64,000 nucleotides of DNA from Hawksworthiomyces lignivorus. Its lineage: Eukaryota; Ascomycota; Sordariomycetes; Ophiostomatales; Ophiostomataceae. Location of the stretch: contig NTMA01000078.1 in NCBI GenBank assembly GCA_002917075.1, positions 8,874 to 72,873 on the forward strand, written 5' to 3'. The translations under genes and the position numbers were made by a program. The notes under the pieces were generated by a model that was not told where the DNA came from, did no database searches, and saw only the letters and a program-made list of their open reading frames with translations. Below, piece after piece: positions 34,876 to 46,182 of this stretch (positions are counted from its first letter, which is position 1; every line of letters begins with the position of its first letter).

Positions 34876-35699
34876 GGCGGTGATTGGTTTATCGAGAGTA
34901 TTCTGGATGAAAGGAAAGCAGGACTAAATCCGGCGTTGGTGAGAAATGAAGAGTGCGGCTGAGACGTCGTGCTTTGTCGATGAGATTCTTCAAGCGCGTC
35001 TGCCTTCTGCCTTCTGGTGTTGGGTGCCCTGTATCTCGACTAAAGCCTTAGGAGGGTTTACAAAACAATGATAAATCTTCTGATATTTCCCTTCTTTCTT
35101 TATTGAGGAGAGGGTGCTTCACTTTAACTAATTCGAAATATCAGCAGGGTGTGAGCGAGAGTCGAGAGTGAAGTTCTTAAGGACTGGCAAACGTAAAGAA
35201 GGTGTACCGCGCCAATGGGCTTCTGGAGGGGCCTCTAAATAGGAAATCTTCCTTTGAGAGTCTTAAGGACGACGTACCATTACTCCGCCATATTTTGCGG
35301 GCGCCTAATTTCCAAGGCGATGATTAGTCATTTTAATGCGCTAAATTTTCTCAAGTAAAGAGCCGCGATAAGCACTAATAGATCTAGAAAACTGACAATG
35401 TTATGGAGTATTTAGGGCAATGCTGGCCAGAAAAGGTGCACCAAGTTGGACTGGTACATAATTAAATCGCACCTTAAAGGGCGAAAGTTGCATGCAAAAC
35501 TGCATGTAAGCATCTACACTGGGATATCACTCTCTGCGGAATGTATAGCAATAAAATGAAGATTATTCTGACATGCAATTTCATTTATTATTTATGTTAA
35601 AGCTGATAGCTTTGGGTCCGTTTGGTGACAACGCCGTTATCGAGAGGCTTGCACTAATAGAAAGCCACCCTATGGGAGACATCAGTATAAGTCTGACTA
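34876..35699. other. Upstream region of NC2-beta
   Basis: AT-rich sequence presumably holding the NC2-beta promoter next to 34876. No ORF or repeat with recognisable meaning. Confidence 0.45.
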
Positions 35700-36278
35700 A
35701 TCAATCATCCACCGCCAGGTAAACTCCACTTTCTCCACTTTATTTTCCTCTAACCTGAGCTTCCAATTTTTTTTTTCTTCTATTGTTTTCCTTCCAAACT
35801 TGTCTTTCTTTTTCTTCTTTTTCTTCTCTTGTCATGGAAAACCACCCCGCGTGTCTACTCTGTCTGATCGGACAGAGCTGCTACGAAACATCTATTAATA
35901 TAACAACTAGCGGTTCTTGATTTGTTTCTTTTGCTTTCCTTCCACTATCCGTTGCTTTGTTTCAGGTAAGTGGCAGATCGCAAGCTCCTTTTTGCTTCCA
36001 CCTATTGCCGGTCACTATGATGAGCTTTTATTGTCGCCCCAGTCTTACATTACTATGGTGATTGACACTGTCTTTCCAAACGGACGTCTCTGATGTTGCT
36101 TTCGGCATTTACTGCATTTACTGCTCTTCTGTTCGTCGCCTATACATCTGGTTCTTTGTGCTAACAGAACTTCTCAGCTAGGTGACAGTAGCTCTCCAAA
36201 TTGCTTAAGCGATGCCGGACACGCCTTTATTAGGGATGCATGGTCTAAATGGAGAAAACGCACTTTATGTAGCTCTGG
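35700..36278 (+). pseudogene. Possible orphan promoter and first exon
   Basis: The stretch has the layout of a gene start. It has a C/T-rich leader (35715-35835), a GTAAGT donor at about 35966 after TTTCAG, an acceptor-like CTCAGCTAG before 36181, and an ATG at 36212 followed by MPDTPLLGMHGLNGENALYV. A GTGAGT donor follows at about 36279. No convincing second exon follows in the next 470 bases before the convergent SDR gene. It could be a truncated gene remnant, a short non-coding transcript, or chance. Confidence 0.3.
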
Positions 36279-36749
36279 TGAGTAGTTCCATACACACTGT
36301 CATCAATCTCGTCCACCCGACTGGCAGATCAAATGATGTTCCAATTAGTACTATCAAATACCGACTTTCCATGACGGAGAAATTTTCATATTCCTGATAC
36401 TGCTTTCTTTATTACCTCTACTTCGAAATTCTTTCTTAGAAAGGTCGCTAACTGCCTGTCAGAAGATAACCTATAAGTTTTCGACCCAAACCCCACTCAT
36501 ATATCAGAAGTAAAAGGTAAGACAGTACAATGCCTGCTATTACGTGAATTGCGAAAACAACTGCGTGTGATGTAAAACTTGATATTCCATGCTAATACTG
36601 AATTATCATGTGGAACCTATCAAATGAGCTTTTCATCTTTCGACTGATGCAGTTTTCTGTTTTTGTTTTTATTTTATTTTGCTTTTGCCTCAGATTGCAC
36701 TTTCTAGGTCATGTTGCTAACGTGCGTGGCTTGGAATTCTAGGTACCTG

Positions 36750-37743
36750 TTATTGCCAATGGTAAGGTTCCATCTCTGGAGCGTTCCAACTATTTCCCCA
36801 GCGAAAATAGCCGATTAGCAACGTAAGATGTGAAGAATAAGAATAGCAAAGGAAACTGAAACTCACTTGACGTATTTCCCGCTAAATTCAAGCGTCCCGT
36901 CTATGGACAGTCTGGCAATAACTTCGGCCGGATTTTCTGGCGGGTTGAGCTTGCCATCCTCGAATGCTTCGACGAATCCTGTGTAATCCTTTTCGGCCAT
37001 GACAGAACTGCCTCGCTCTCGGATCTCCTTTTGCATGTCAGTGTCAACGCGGCCTGGACCGACAGCGATCGAGACGATGTTGGGTTCTTCGACGGCAAGA
37101 TGCTGCACGAGTGAGTTCGCAGCTGCTTTAGAGCTTCCGTAGGCACCCCAAGATGTATAGCCTTTGAGAGCTGCCCCCGACGATGTGAGGATGATGCGAC
37201 CATGCGATTCCCTGAGCTTGGGAATGGCTGCTTTGGCCTGTTGCAAGCTGTTAGTAGAGGGTTTATAGGCGGCTCGTAAAAGCTTTTCAACTTCGTATAA
37301 GTCCGTCGTCTTACCAATGCTAGAGCACTGAACAGGTTGACATCGTAGAGCCGCTTCCACTCGTTGATGTCGGCATCAACAAGGCGAGTTAGCGGGGTAA
37401 GCACGCCGTGGTTGATAACTATGCCGTCAAGATGGCCGAAGGCTTGGACAGCCAAATCTATAATCTTGGGAACGGCCTAGATAGGTCAGCCGTCTGCTTC
37501 CTTTCTGGCGGTTCCTCTGCCAAAACTCAGTATATGCACTTCTTATCTTCTTCCACGTACAGAAAAGTCTGCTGCATCTGCTGTCGAGTATTCGACCTGG
37601 GATGGAAACTCCTTCTTCAGAGCGGCCAGCGGCTCTGCCGTCCGGGCGACGAGGAACACTTTATGTGTATGGGCTAGCAAGTGTCGAGCTACTGCCAGGC
37701 CAATGCCACGGCTAGCGCCGGTGACTATCACGACTTTGCTCAT
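36750..37743 (-). CDS. Short-chain dehydrogenase/reductase (SDR, benzil-reductase-like)
   Basis: Four exons on the minus strand are inferred: 37743-37561, 37476-37315, 37237-36867 and 36789-36750, 251 aa. It carries the nucleotide-binding motif VVIVTGASRGIGLAVARHLL, the NAG-equivalent IVINHG, and the catalytic SSGAA...YGSSKAAANSL (Ser, Tyr, Lys). VGPGRVDTDMQKEI after the active site is typical of the classical IRC24/benzil-reductase branch. The last exon adds NWNAPEMEPYHWQ after GKYV, matching the usual W.....L.PY ending of these enzymes; without splicing the frame stops at KYVK. It should reduce a carbonyl with NADPH; the substrate is unknown. It is transcribed divergently from the FAD oxidoreductase gene across 288 bases. 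Confidence 0.85.
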
Positions 37744-38031
37744 AGCCGCTTTCGATGCGATGATGTGTCTGTAACTCGAAGCTGTAGTAGAGTTTGGGAG
37801 ATTTGGTTTTTTAAGTTGGTTTTTTTTTCTTCTTTTCAGTAAATTATTTGTATCCGCAATTGCAGTGTTTGGCCGCCCTGTGTAGGCGGGGTTATTTCCG
37901 ATCAAGGAGCATCATATTGCGTGTTAGTGTCGCGGCACTGATCCTCTTATCGCTCCGCGCGAGTTCCGAGATCTGCTTGGTGACTGACTCACCTCCCAAC
38001 AAGACTTATCAGTACGAACAAAAACGCCTCC
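37744..38031. promoter_or_regulatory. Bidirectional promoter of the SDR/FAD-oxidoreductase pair
   Basis: Only 288 bases separate the two divergent start codons, so control elements must be shared or interleaved. The sequence contains an A/T tract (37798-37850) but no motif I can assign to a known regulator. Confidence 0.6.
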
Positions 38032-39446
38032 ATGACTAGCACTATCATAATCGGCGCCGGCATCATCGGCGTGTCTACGGCATACTATCTCAGCGAGCAC
38101 CAGTCGCCCGAGACCATTCACTTAGTCGAAACGACAAGCGACTTGTTCGCTTCGGCGTCTGGCTTTGCTGGCGGTTTTCTAGCACGAGACTGGTTTAAAT
38201 CTGAGGTTGAGCAGCTCGGCGCATTATCTTTCGATCAACACCGTGCTCTTGCTGCTAAGTACGATGGACGCACGCACTGGGGTTATGCGCCATCAACGTC
38301 ACTAAGCTATTCTCTGCCGGAGGACAATAAAGGCACTAAGAAGCGGCAGCGGGCTGAAGATTGGTTACGGCAAGGTACCAGCCGGTCAACCGCAGCGCCT
38401 CTTGTAGAAGCCACAGATGAGGGCAACAATAAACCGGCTTCGAAGGTGCCGTCTTGGCTGCACCGCCGCGCTGGCGACGAAGTGGAGATCCTCGCGGATG
38501 ATGGTTCAACCGCACAAGTGTCCGTACCCTCCCCCATTTGCATCATCGCTGTTAGATCTAACCCGGTATTAGAGACCCCATACGCTTCTGTCAATTCTTT
38601 TTAAAAATCTGCCAGGACCGAGGCGTGCAGCTGCATCACCCTGCCCGTGTCGTGTCTGTCGCTGCAGATGAAGATGGCGAGCTAGCTTCTGTATCTCTAG
38701 AGACAGATGTTGCAGAGCCTGGAAAGGCTTCCTCCCAGACTACACTACCCTGCACTCGTCTCATAATAACTGCAGGCGCCTGGTCACCTCACGTCTTTGG
38801 CAAACTCTTCTTGGGTCTAGATGAGAAGCAATCAGAGAAGAATGATGTCAATGATTCCGGTGCACTCATTGGTGGTTTACCCATCGCTAACTTTGCCGGG
38901 CACTCGATCCTTGTGCGCGTGCCAGAATCAACCGCAATTTCGGACGCGGCTGGCTGCCATGCTGTTTTTGCCGCCGGAAATACTCTCGACTACTGTCCTG
39001 AAATCTTTTCTCGCGTTGGTGGAACGCTCTACGTAGCCGGTCTCAACTCGTCAAGCATTCCTCTGCCACAAACAGCCACAGACTCTCTACCACAGCCTGA
39101 GAAGCTAGCTGATCTGGTGATGAAATGTAAAGAGGTTCTGGGTATTACACCTGCTTCTAGCGCTGATGATACCGGCGTTGAAATCGTCCGCAGAGGGTTG
39201 TGCCATCGACCTGCTACGCCGTGGGGCCTTCCCCTGGTGTGCCGGCTATCTGAGGAGCGGCTTAGCAGCGGCGACAAAACCAAACCTGGTATAAAAACGA
39301 AGCCAGGGACCGCAGGCGGCGTATTCGTGGCTGCGGGACACGGCCCCTGGGGCATCAGCATGGCTCCAGGCACAGGTATGGTTATGGCGGAATTGGTGCA
39401 AGGACGGCCGCTGAGCGCAGATTTGGCCGGGTTAGGCTTCCATTAA
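38032..39446 (+). CDS. FAD-dependent amine/amino-acid oxidoreductase (DAO family)
   Basis: Two exons are inferred: 38032-38565 and 38616-39446, 454 aa, with a 50-nt phase-0 intron. The N-terminus has the ADP-binding motif TIIIGAGIIGVSTAYYLSE and ASGFAGGFLARDW. Exon 2 reads DRGVQLHHPARVVSVAADE, then RLIITAGAWSPHVFGKLF and the C-terminal FVAAGHGPWGISMAPGTGMV, all typical of glycine-oxidase/D-amino-acid-oxidase-type flavoproteins. Just before the intron, where the family usually has STAQVHPY..F..LL, the annotated frame gives STAQVSVPSPICIIA; the +1 frame gives PYPPPFASSLLD. A local frame disturbance, restored at the splice junction, is therefore likely (see findings). The substrate is unknown. 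It is paired divergently with the SDR gene. Confidence 0.75.
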
Positions 39447-39911
39447 TGAAGCTCTTTTCTAGTAGATAAACAACAAGACTGGCCAAACACGTACGTCACC
39501 AGAATGTAAATTATTGCTGTGTTCATCATCCATGCCATCTTCGACATTCCTACCTTCATGTCTATCCTCAATATGAGTTCTAAATCCTATTTACAGATAT
39601 AGGCAGCCAAAAAGTAAAACTGTACCTATTCGTCCCAGACCCGGCAGCCTAGATATCTTGTGCCCACGTTACAGAGTGTTGCAATACCATTTAATTAAAC
39701 CACATCTCTGCAGGAGGATATGCTAGGCGTGATTCAGAGCATGTTTTGGAGGCTGAAACCCCCCCACCTTGAATGGGAAAGACGCACGAGGCTGCGCCGC
39801 TTACGCATAAAAGGTTCATCCTCTCTGCGAATCTGATGACACTGCAGTCCTCCATTTTTAATCCAGACAGCAATTTTCGACCATCACCGCTGTTGTAGCA
39901 ATATCTTTAGA
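39447..39911. other. Intergenic region
   Basis: AT-rich, no supported ORF. It separates the FAD oxidoreductase from the frame-disrupted gene. Confidence 0.45.
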
Positions 39912-40244
39912 ATGGGCTCGCCATCGCACTTGCCGATAGAAGTTTCGCCAGAGTGGACCCTGCTCCGGTCACTCCGGGTGCACCGGGGCCGGCTGGTAAA
40001 ACGATTGAACGAGGCCGGATTGCGTGACGATTTGAAACTCAAAAGCACGAGATGATAATGTCGACGTCTCTCACATCTCCCTGAAATCATTTGATGTGGG
40101 CTTCCGCGAAATTCTATGGAGGAATGATCTTGATATATTTTTCGGCGGGGGTCTCGACAAAGATGCAATGGACAAAGCCCAGGAGCATCTCTTTCCGCGC
40201 TTTGTTCTCAACTAGATAGAATTGTGAATCCTCATATAATCGAG
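39912..40244 (+). pseudogene. Frame-disrupted upstream part of the zinc-ribbon gene
   Basis: From ATG 39912 one frame reads MGSPSHLPIEVSPEWTLLRS and on to LNEAGLRDDLKLKSTR-stop. From 40051 the next frame continues with DDNVDVSHISLKSFDVGF, REILWRNDLDIFFGGG and KAQEHLFPRFVLN-stop. The original frame is then open again from about 40203 as QLDRIVNPHIIEM into the ORF at 40245. All three pieces look protein-like and run on from one another. This suggests one gene with a +1 shift at about 40048 and a compensating -1 at about 40212. I see no intron that would join them. A decayed gene, a sequencing error or an unusual splice are the alternatives. Confidence 0.4.
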
Positions 40245-41150
40245 ATGCTACCCTCCAACAGCACGCATTCGATTATCCAAACTAAAGACTACCAGAACCT
40301 GAACTCTCTAGTTAGAGTCCTCGATGAGTCTTCCTGGGAGTTTGAGGTTGTTTCTGGACCGGCACTGAAACTGTTCCAAACCAGCTCACTCGGCGAAGTG
40401 GAAAAGGCTCGAGATATTGTTGACAGCTTTCAAGCTTATTTTAATAGACTACCTAACCCGGCGTTCAAAAGAGTTCAAGAGCTGAGTCCGATGCCGGATC
40501 AAAGCGACGCAGACGAAAAAAAAACAATGCCGCTTATGGCATCACATATTGCTGGACGTCTATTTTATCTGACGACTATTTCTCTAGGACTAGCAGCAGC
40601 TTCATATCAAGCCAGTTATAGAGAGGCTGATGCGAGGAGCGCTGACGGCGCCTTGATGTCAACAAGGTCACCAACAAGCAGCCCGTCATTGTCAGCTGAT
40701 GATTCGATCACATCACTTGACCGCCATCTGCAAAATGTATCCTTGAATGATGATGATCGTTCGTTGACTGATTCTGAAACATCCAGTGAGCAATCAGAGC
40801 CCTCTATAATGGATCATGGGGGATTGCCAAACATGGAAGAGACATGGCAGCACCGACCTGAAGATTCCGGCGGCAGTTCAAGCTGCAAGCTTGAAAGCTA
40901 TTGGTTCTGTGTATGCTTAATGTTGCACTTGCAATAGGCCTATTGTGTTTGCTAATAGTACTCTTCTTAGTGTTTCTGTGACGAATCTTACTCAAGTGTC
41001 CAATTGGAGCCCGGCTGTGCCATGTGCGGGCACAAAAGATGTTCTTCTTGCAGCATCGAGAAACGGCAAGATTTGAATAAGAAGCTATCATCGAGTCATA
41101 ACCAAAACACAAATGAACCTACCCATTTGAAGGACGCTATCGCCAAATAA
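40245..41150 (+). CDS. Hypothetical protein with C-terminal Cys4-type zinc ribbon
   Basis: Two exons are inferred: 40245-40910 and 40971-41150, 281 aa from the first ATG (40245). Joining them creates WFCCFCDESYSSVQ, then PGCAMCGHKRCSSC. This CxC...CxxCGHxRCxxC arrangement resembles the zinc ribbons found at the end of many uncharacterised fungal proteins. The region before it is Ser/Asp-rich and disordered (SPTSSPSLSADDSITSLD), with one possible hydrophobic helix (AGRLFYLTTISLGLAAASY, about residues 105-123). The N-terminus is probably incomplete because coding signal continues upstream in disturbed frames (39912-40244). Function unknown. Confidence 0.5.
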
Positions 41151-41377
41151 AGTAAACAGAAATAGGTGTAGGACCTTCCATAGCCACGGGTTATCAAATG
41201 TAAGGCGGTTTGAGAACTTTCAGCCATGGCGCCTAATAATAAACATATTTCTAATATTATTATATTTTCATTAACACAAGATGTGAATGAAGATTATGTG
41301 CTGTAATCTAAATTATCTAGAGATAATAATATTGCAGCCATGCCTCTAGACGGACTCAAACTTAGTCTCGTAGGCTC

Positions 41378-43201
41378 TTATTCTACTTTCTCCAAGGTCA
41401 TACGAAAGGCCGCCGGAGTAATGCTCTTCGCCTTGCCATCACTGTCTAGATCGAACTCGAGCAGCGTAGCACCAATACCGCCATAGGCTACGGCGTCAGC
41501 GTCGATCCAGTCGCCCGCAAGCGCCCCAATGCCAGAGAAGAGCCGGGTTCCCACGGGAGGCTGCGAACTGGGACGGTCGGTGTCGGTGACGAGGCGGAAA
41601 CCGACACGGTTGTGCGCAGCATCTCGAGTGGTGGGCACGAGGCGCCACGGCAGAAGGCCGACGAGGCCCACAAACGGAGAGGCCAGCACATCGGTGTTGT
41701 TGCTGGACCAGGCAGAGATGACGAGGCCGGGACCGTCAGCGCCGGCAGCGGTCTGGTTGACCACGAGGGTCAGAGAGGCGCCACGGGCAGGATTGGTGTA
41801 GACGCCGGCAAACCGGCGAGCTGCCTCCGCGGCGGCCTGGGCTTCGAAGGCGGGCACGAGCGTGTTGGCTGCGACGTCGGCGATGGCGCTCAGTATGACA
41901 AAGCGCAGAATGTTGTCGCTCAGGGCCGACAGCAGGCTGAAGCCGAGGCCGTAGTCGGGCAGCAGGACCAGGTAGGCGCTGTAGGCGCCCGAGTCGCCCA
42001 GCTTCGTGTAGAGGTCCACGACCTTCTCGCTGCCGGGCAGCGTGTAGCGGTTGATCTCCCACGGCGCGCCGACCGAGTACTGCAGGCGGGCGGTGTGGGA
42101 CACGGGCTTGAGCCAGCGCCGCGTCGCCAGCGGGCTCAGGAGAGTCGAGTTGAGGATGCCCACACCGAGCCGGGCCATGTCGCGCTGCGTCGACAGGACC
42201 GCGCCCGAGGACGCGAGCACGCCAGCTGAGATGTTGAAGTAGTTCGACGGATCGCCGCCGGCAATGACGCAGTGGTCCCACTGGTCTGCTGGCGGTGTGG
42301 TCACGCTCGAGGACTCCATGCCTAGCGGCCTGAACACGCTTTCCTGCACCATCGTCTCGTAGGAGCGGCCGGTAACGGCAGCCATGGCCATACCCAGCAG
42401 CGAGTAGCCTTCGTTGGAGTAGGCTGGCGAGGTCCAGGGCGCGAAGACGGGCGCCCGGTCGGCTTCGCTCTCGAGGAAGAGATCGACAGGACAGTTGGAG
42501 GTGGGATTTTCTATGACGTACGCCAGGCAGGGAGGATTCTCTAGTACATCGCCTGGTGTTGCGGGCGGCAGACCCATGGTCAGAGGCTCGATTTGGCCGA
42601 GTAGACCCAGCAGCTGGATGTCGTTGAGGTTGGGGAAGGGATCGCGCGGCCCATCGCCAATTTGAGCGGCTAAGGCGCGCAGCGTCACATCTTGCCAGGC
42701 CGTTGTGTTGATGGGGTCGTCGCTGCTCGAATGCCTCTTGACATACTCGGCTAGGACCGGGAATATATCCGCTAATGACAAGTCCCAAGCGGTCTCATTG
42801 AGTTCTAAGAGCCCCGTCAATGCAGTTATAGCCTTGGTCACGCTGGCGATGCGATAGATACTGTCTGCGCCTACAGAATGCGTGCCATTTGGGGCATGAG
42901 AAATCTCTGGCCCTGTGTGGTGAAACTGCAGACGCTCGACGGCGTCCGGGTCGTGCAGCGAGAACACGCCGAGCGAGAAGGTGAGATTGCTGATGTTTGT
43001 GATCAACGCCGGCTCTTGGCTGCTAGGCAAGCCATCGAGTTCGATATATTGATTCAGTGTCGCAGTCAAGTTGGAAAAGGCAGTGGCCACAAGACTTGTA
43101 TTGCTGGTCAAGTCTCTGGGTGGCGTCCAGCTGGGACCCAAGAGGTCACCCAGGGCCGGCGGCAGCAAGGAGAGGAAAGAGATGAACTGAAAGCCCTTCA
43201 T
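41378..43201 (-). CDS. Secreted beta-lactamase-like serine hydrolase
   Basis: Intronless, 607 aa. Residues 1-18 form a signal peptide (MKGFQFISFLSLLPPALG). The serine beta-lactamase/penicillin-binding fold is shown by the SxxK motif Ser120-Val-Thr-Lys123 in IYRIASVTKAITALTG and the YxN motif Tyr261-Ser-Asn263 in PAYSNEGYSLLGMAMAA. These are followed by RPLGMESSSVTTPP and a C-terminal beta domain. Numerous N-glycosylation sequons occur in the first 150 residues. Fungal members of this class C-like family hydrolyse esters or amides, and some act in secondary-metabolite pathways; true antibiotic resistance is not implied. It is divergent from a Zn2Cys6 regulator 642 bases away. A 350-codon overlapping ORF is a frame shadow. 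Confidence 0.88.
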   Translation of the reverse strand: MKGFQFISFLSLLPPALGDLLGPSWTPPRDLTSNTSLVATAFSNLTATLNQYIELDGLPSSQEPALITNISNLTFSLGVFSLHDPDAVERLQFHHTGPEISHAPNGTHSVGADSIYRIASVTKAITALTGLLELNETAWDLSLADIFPVLAEYVKRHSSSDDPINTTAWQDVTLRALAAQIGDGPRDPFPNLNDIQLLGLLGQIEPLTMGLPPATPGDVLENPPCLAYVIENPTSNCPVDLFLESEADRAPVFAPWTSPAYSNEGYSLLGMAMAAVTGRSYETMVQESVFRPLGMESSSVTTPPADQWDHCVIAGGDPSNYFNISAGVLASSGAVLSTQRDMARLGVGILNSTLLSPLATRRWLKPVSHTARLQYSVGAPWEINRYTLPGSEKVVDLYTKLGDSGAYSAYLVLLPDYGLGFSLLSALSDNILRFVILSAIADVAANTLVPAFEAQAAAEAARRFAGVYTNPARGASLTLVVNQTAAGADGPGLVISAWSSNNTDVLASPFVGLVGLLPWRLVPTTRDAAHNRVGFRLVTDTDRPSSQPPVGTRLFSGIGALAGDWIDADAVAYGGIGATLLEFDLDSDGKAKSITPAAFRMTLEKVE

Positions 43202-43843
43202 TGTAGAGTTTTGGTTAATTGTAGTCTATACCACGATACGGCTAGTCCTATTGAAAAAGATTCAGAGCAAGCTCTTAAGTATCCGCGGCGATCCTGCCAA
43301 GAGCCGCGGTGGGTGGCCGAACAAGGCATCTTGCTGCGGCCGTCTGGACGTAATTTTGTGAAGTAAGCAGCCGCGGCAACAAGGCAGAGAATGCTGGGGC
43401 AGTGGTAGCTCTTTAATACTAGCTTCCCAACCCATTTTGGAAAAACCCAGCGCTGTATGTCTCGTAATGGTTCAAACTGGGCGTCAGTTTTTGGAAGTTT
43501 ACACCATTATCCGTATGCCGGGCTTACACGACGTCCAGGAACAACCTTAATTTCCAAGTGCAGGTCACAGCGGCGCTAAGCCTAAATTGGTTGAATGGTG
43601 CGCTCCGAAGGATCGTCGTAAGCATACGGGCCAGATGATGAATATACGAATCGTGTCTTGCATGATGTCATGTTGTGGCTCAGCATTCAGATTTTTTTTT
43701 TTTTTGTCCAGTGAGAACAATTTAGAAGTGAGGGACCGTTTTCAGGAGGGAGGATCTGATATTACCATGGCACATCACCTCATTTCGCTGCTTGCTCGAC
43801 CGTTTGGGATATACGCTGCGATGTGCTTTCGCCCAAGAGCAAT
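43202..43843. promoter_or_regulatory. Divergent promoter region hydrolase/Zn2Cys6 factor
   Basis: 642 bases between the divergent start codons. It contains GC-rich CGG-type triplets (for example CCGCGG at 43283, and at 43371) of the kind bound by Zn2Cys6 factors; occurrence by chance is possible. A T-run lies at about 43692-43705. Confidence 0.4.
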
Positions 43844-45488
43844 ATGCCAGGTGTTCCCAGTAGCCGCGGCTGTGATGCCTGTCGACGCCAGAAGAAGAAG
43901 GTTCGCTTGTACCCTAGAGCAAGCGCTATTTTATGGCGAGCATAGATTACTGACGGTTGGAACTAGTGTGATGAGGCGCGCCCTGCCTGCTCCCGTTGTG
44001 CTCGCCTAAAGATTCCCTGCGTAGGTGGCGGCCAGCAGCGGTACAAGTTTCATAACCAGACAGCCAGTACGCAGGTGGTGTCCCTGGCAGACAGACGCAA
44101 AAAAAATAGCCCGGGTTCGCGTCGTGTGTCACCACACAATCTCGCGCTGGCCCCCTTACCAAGCAATGTGCAGACGGCGGTGACAGCCCGGCTGGTCGCC
44201 GCCTTGGAAGTCCTCGATCCGCGATTCGATCTGTCCGTATACGGCACGTTTGTAAAGGACATTCCACGTCATATAGGACACAGCGCAGTGCTAGACGCAG
44301 CGACGAGCTCATTGGCCGCAACGTTGCCGCTCGTGCAAGCTGGCCGGCCCACTGCCCCCATGCTGCAAAAATACGGCATCGCACTGCAGGCGCTCCGCAA
44401 GAGCCTCGGCAACCGGTCACAGCTTGGTTCGCTTGACACGCTGTGCGCGATATACTTGATTGTCATCTGCCAAGGCTGGATGCGCAACGAGGACGATCAA
44501 TTTCCCAGTCACGGCGAGGCTGTGGCAAATATCTTAACTTGCATGAAAGGATTCATTCAGCCTGAGACCGAATTTGACAAGGACGTGCTGTCCACTCTCT
44601 GTTTTCTTGTGGTAAGGACCTTTTTCATAGGCAACTTAGAGATTCCATCTCTGGCCGTAGACCTCTAGCTCACAGCCTTTGCAGATCATGGAGAGCTTCA
44701 TCAACCCGCGCATTCAGCTTGACCCCGACCTCTGGAACCTGCCGGAAACACACGGCCCTCGCACCCTCTCGGACGAGAGCCTCGGCATCCATACTATAAC
44801 CAATCGCTCCCTATCCCGCACCGTAGCACTGATACGAGATCCAGATGCGCACCACGGCGAATTAGTCGCGACGTACTCCGCCGTCTGTGCCGACCGAGCT
44901 AAGCTTGCTGCCTTGCTCGCCCCCCTCCCGCTGGTGCGTACTGCCGACGGCACCCTCTTAACCGAGATGCCGCTTGGAGTCCGCCGCATGCACTTGCGCT
45001 GGCAGGCCGGCTACGGCGTCCTGACGCTGGTGGCCATGCGGCTCAATGTGGTATTACAAAGCTTTCCAGTTGGCAGCGATGACCTAAGCGTCGACCACTT
45101 GCCGGCGGCGCTCCTTGATTTTGTTGACAACATCATCTCCCTCGCTGAGCAGGCCATACAGTACCGTCCACTAGGATCTAGCTCCATGCCATTATTTCTG
45201 CTAGCGGCAGCTGCTGCGCTTGGTCCTGAGGAGGTGACGAGGACGCAGCAAATTAGAGGCCTTCTCTCTGTGTATCAACCCGATGTGGACCAGGACCTGC
45301 TGTTTGCCCAGTCGGCGGATCTATGTACGAAAATGGCCACTGCGTCGCAGAAAGGCCATATCCCAGTCGCTTCGGAGGGGATCAGCCACCGAGACACAGA
45401 TATCACTGGCCCCGACATTGGGGAGGAACCGATAATAGAGGAAGTACAGCATTCGATGCGGAGACCAGACGTGTGTTGTATTCTATAA
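43844..45488 (+). CDS. Zn2Cys6 fungal transcription factor (first)
   Basis: Three exons are inferred: 43844-43900, 43967-44611 and 44685-45488, 501 aa, phase 0 throughout. The zinc cluster is complete: Cys10, 13, 20, 27, 30 and 37 in GCDACRRQKKKC, DEARPACSRCARLKIPC. The first intron splits the cluster right after KKK, a common position. A helical middle region (residues about 80-450) resembles the fungal-specific activation domain of the short, Ras-like-tail class. The last residues are VCCIL, which incidentally ends as a CxxL-type box; whether it is prenylated is unknown. It probably regulates the neighbouring hydrolase and perhaps the whole accessory group. Confidence 0.85.
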
Positions 45489-46182
45489 AAATGCCGTGAA
45501 GACTTTGAATATTCTAGGGAGTGTCGCTCGATGTAACCAAGTCTACACGTTAAACATGGAACAAAACCAGCTCTGCCGATTTTATTATCATCTATAGAAA
45601 GGCTTGTTTTATCTTGCGCCAACGTATCATATAGGCATATGGGGCATGAATTCAACCAATTGGTGATTTTTCTTAGCTACACAGCATCTCCGTTAGAACG
45701 GTTGAAGTAAAGAAAGATTTATCTATAGATTAGCAGTCATGTACTACGAATGGGCAAGGCGGCCAAGTTATATAGTGAGGGCCGTGGCTATGTTGTAGAG
45801 CCTCATATTTGGATATGGCGGTTACAATCGTCGTGACTTTCACGCCACGGGGTAAATCGAGACAATATGTACTAAACTATGTCCTTTTAGACTTGCTCGT
45901 GGAAGGCTTTTCGCCTCACAAGGCTATTGTGGTAACGATCTATGCTCCCTCTAAGGAAGATGATTTTCGTTGAATGCAACTGTCTTTATATTGGCTTGGA
46001 TTTAAATCGCTGTCATGGGTCCTCGGATGAGAAAAGAAATCATAGAGGAAATCTAGGACCCCAATGTTGGATCCCACTCACTTGCATGTGCATGTGAGAT
46101 AGGGCAAGCACTCCTGCTTATCGGAATTGCTTTGCGTAGCATCTATCAGGAAGCAGCCAAATAAATATAACGAGCCTGAGAT
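45489..46182. other. Convergent intergenic region
   Basis: 3' flanks of the first Zn2Cys6 gene and the rhodanese gene; AT-rich without a supported ORF. Confidence 0.5.

Noticed and set aside
41736..42788. 350-codon ORF in another frame of the hydrolase gene
   Set aside because: Arg/Ala/His-rich shadow; the annotated frame has the signal peptide and the SxxK and YxN motifs.
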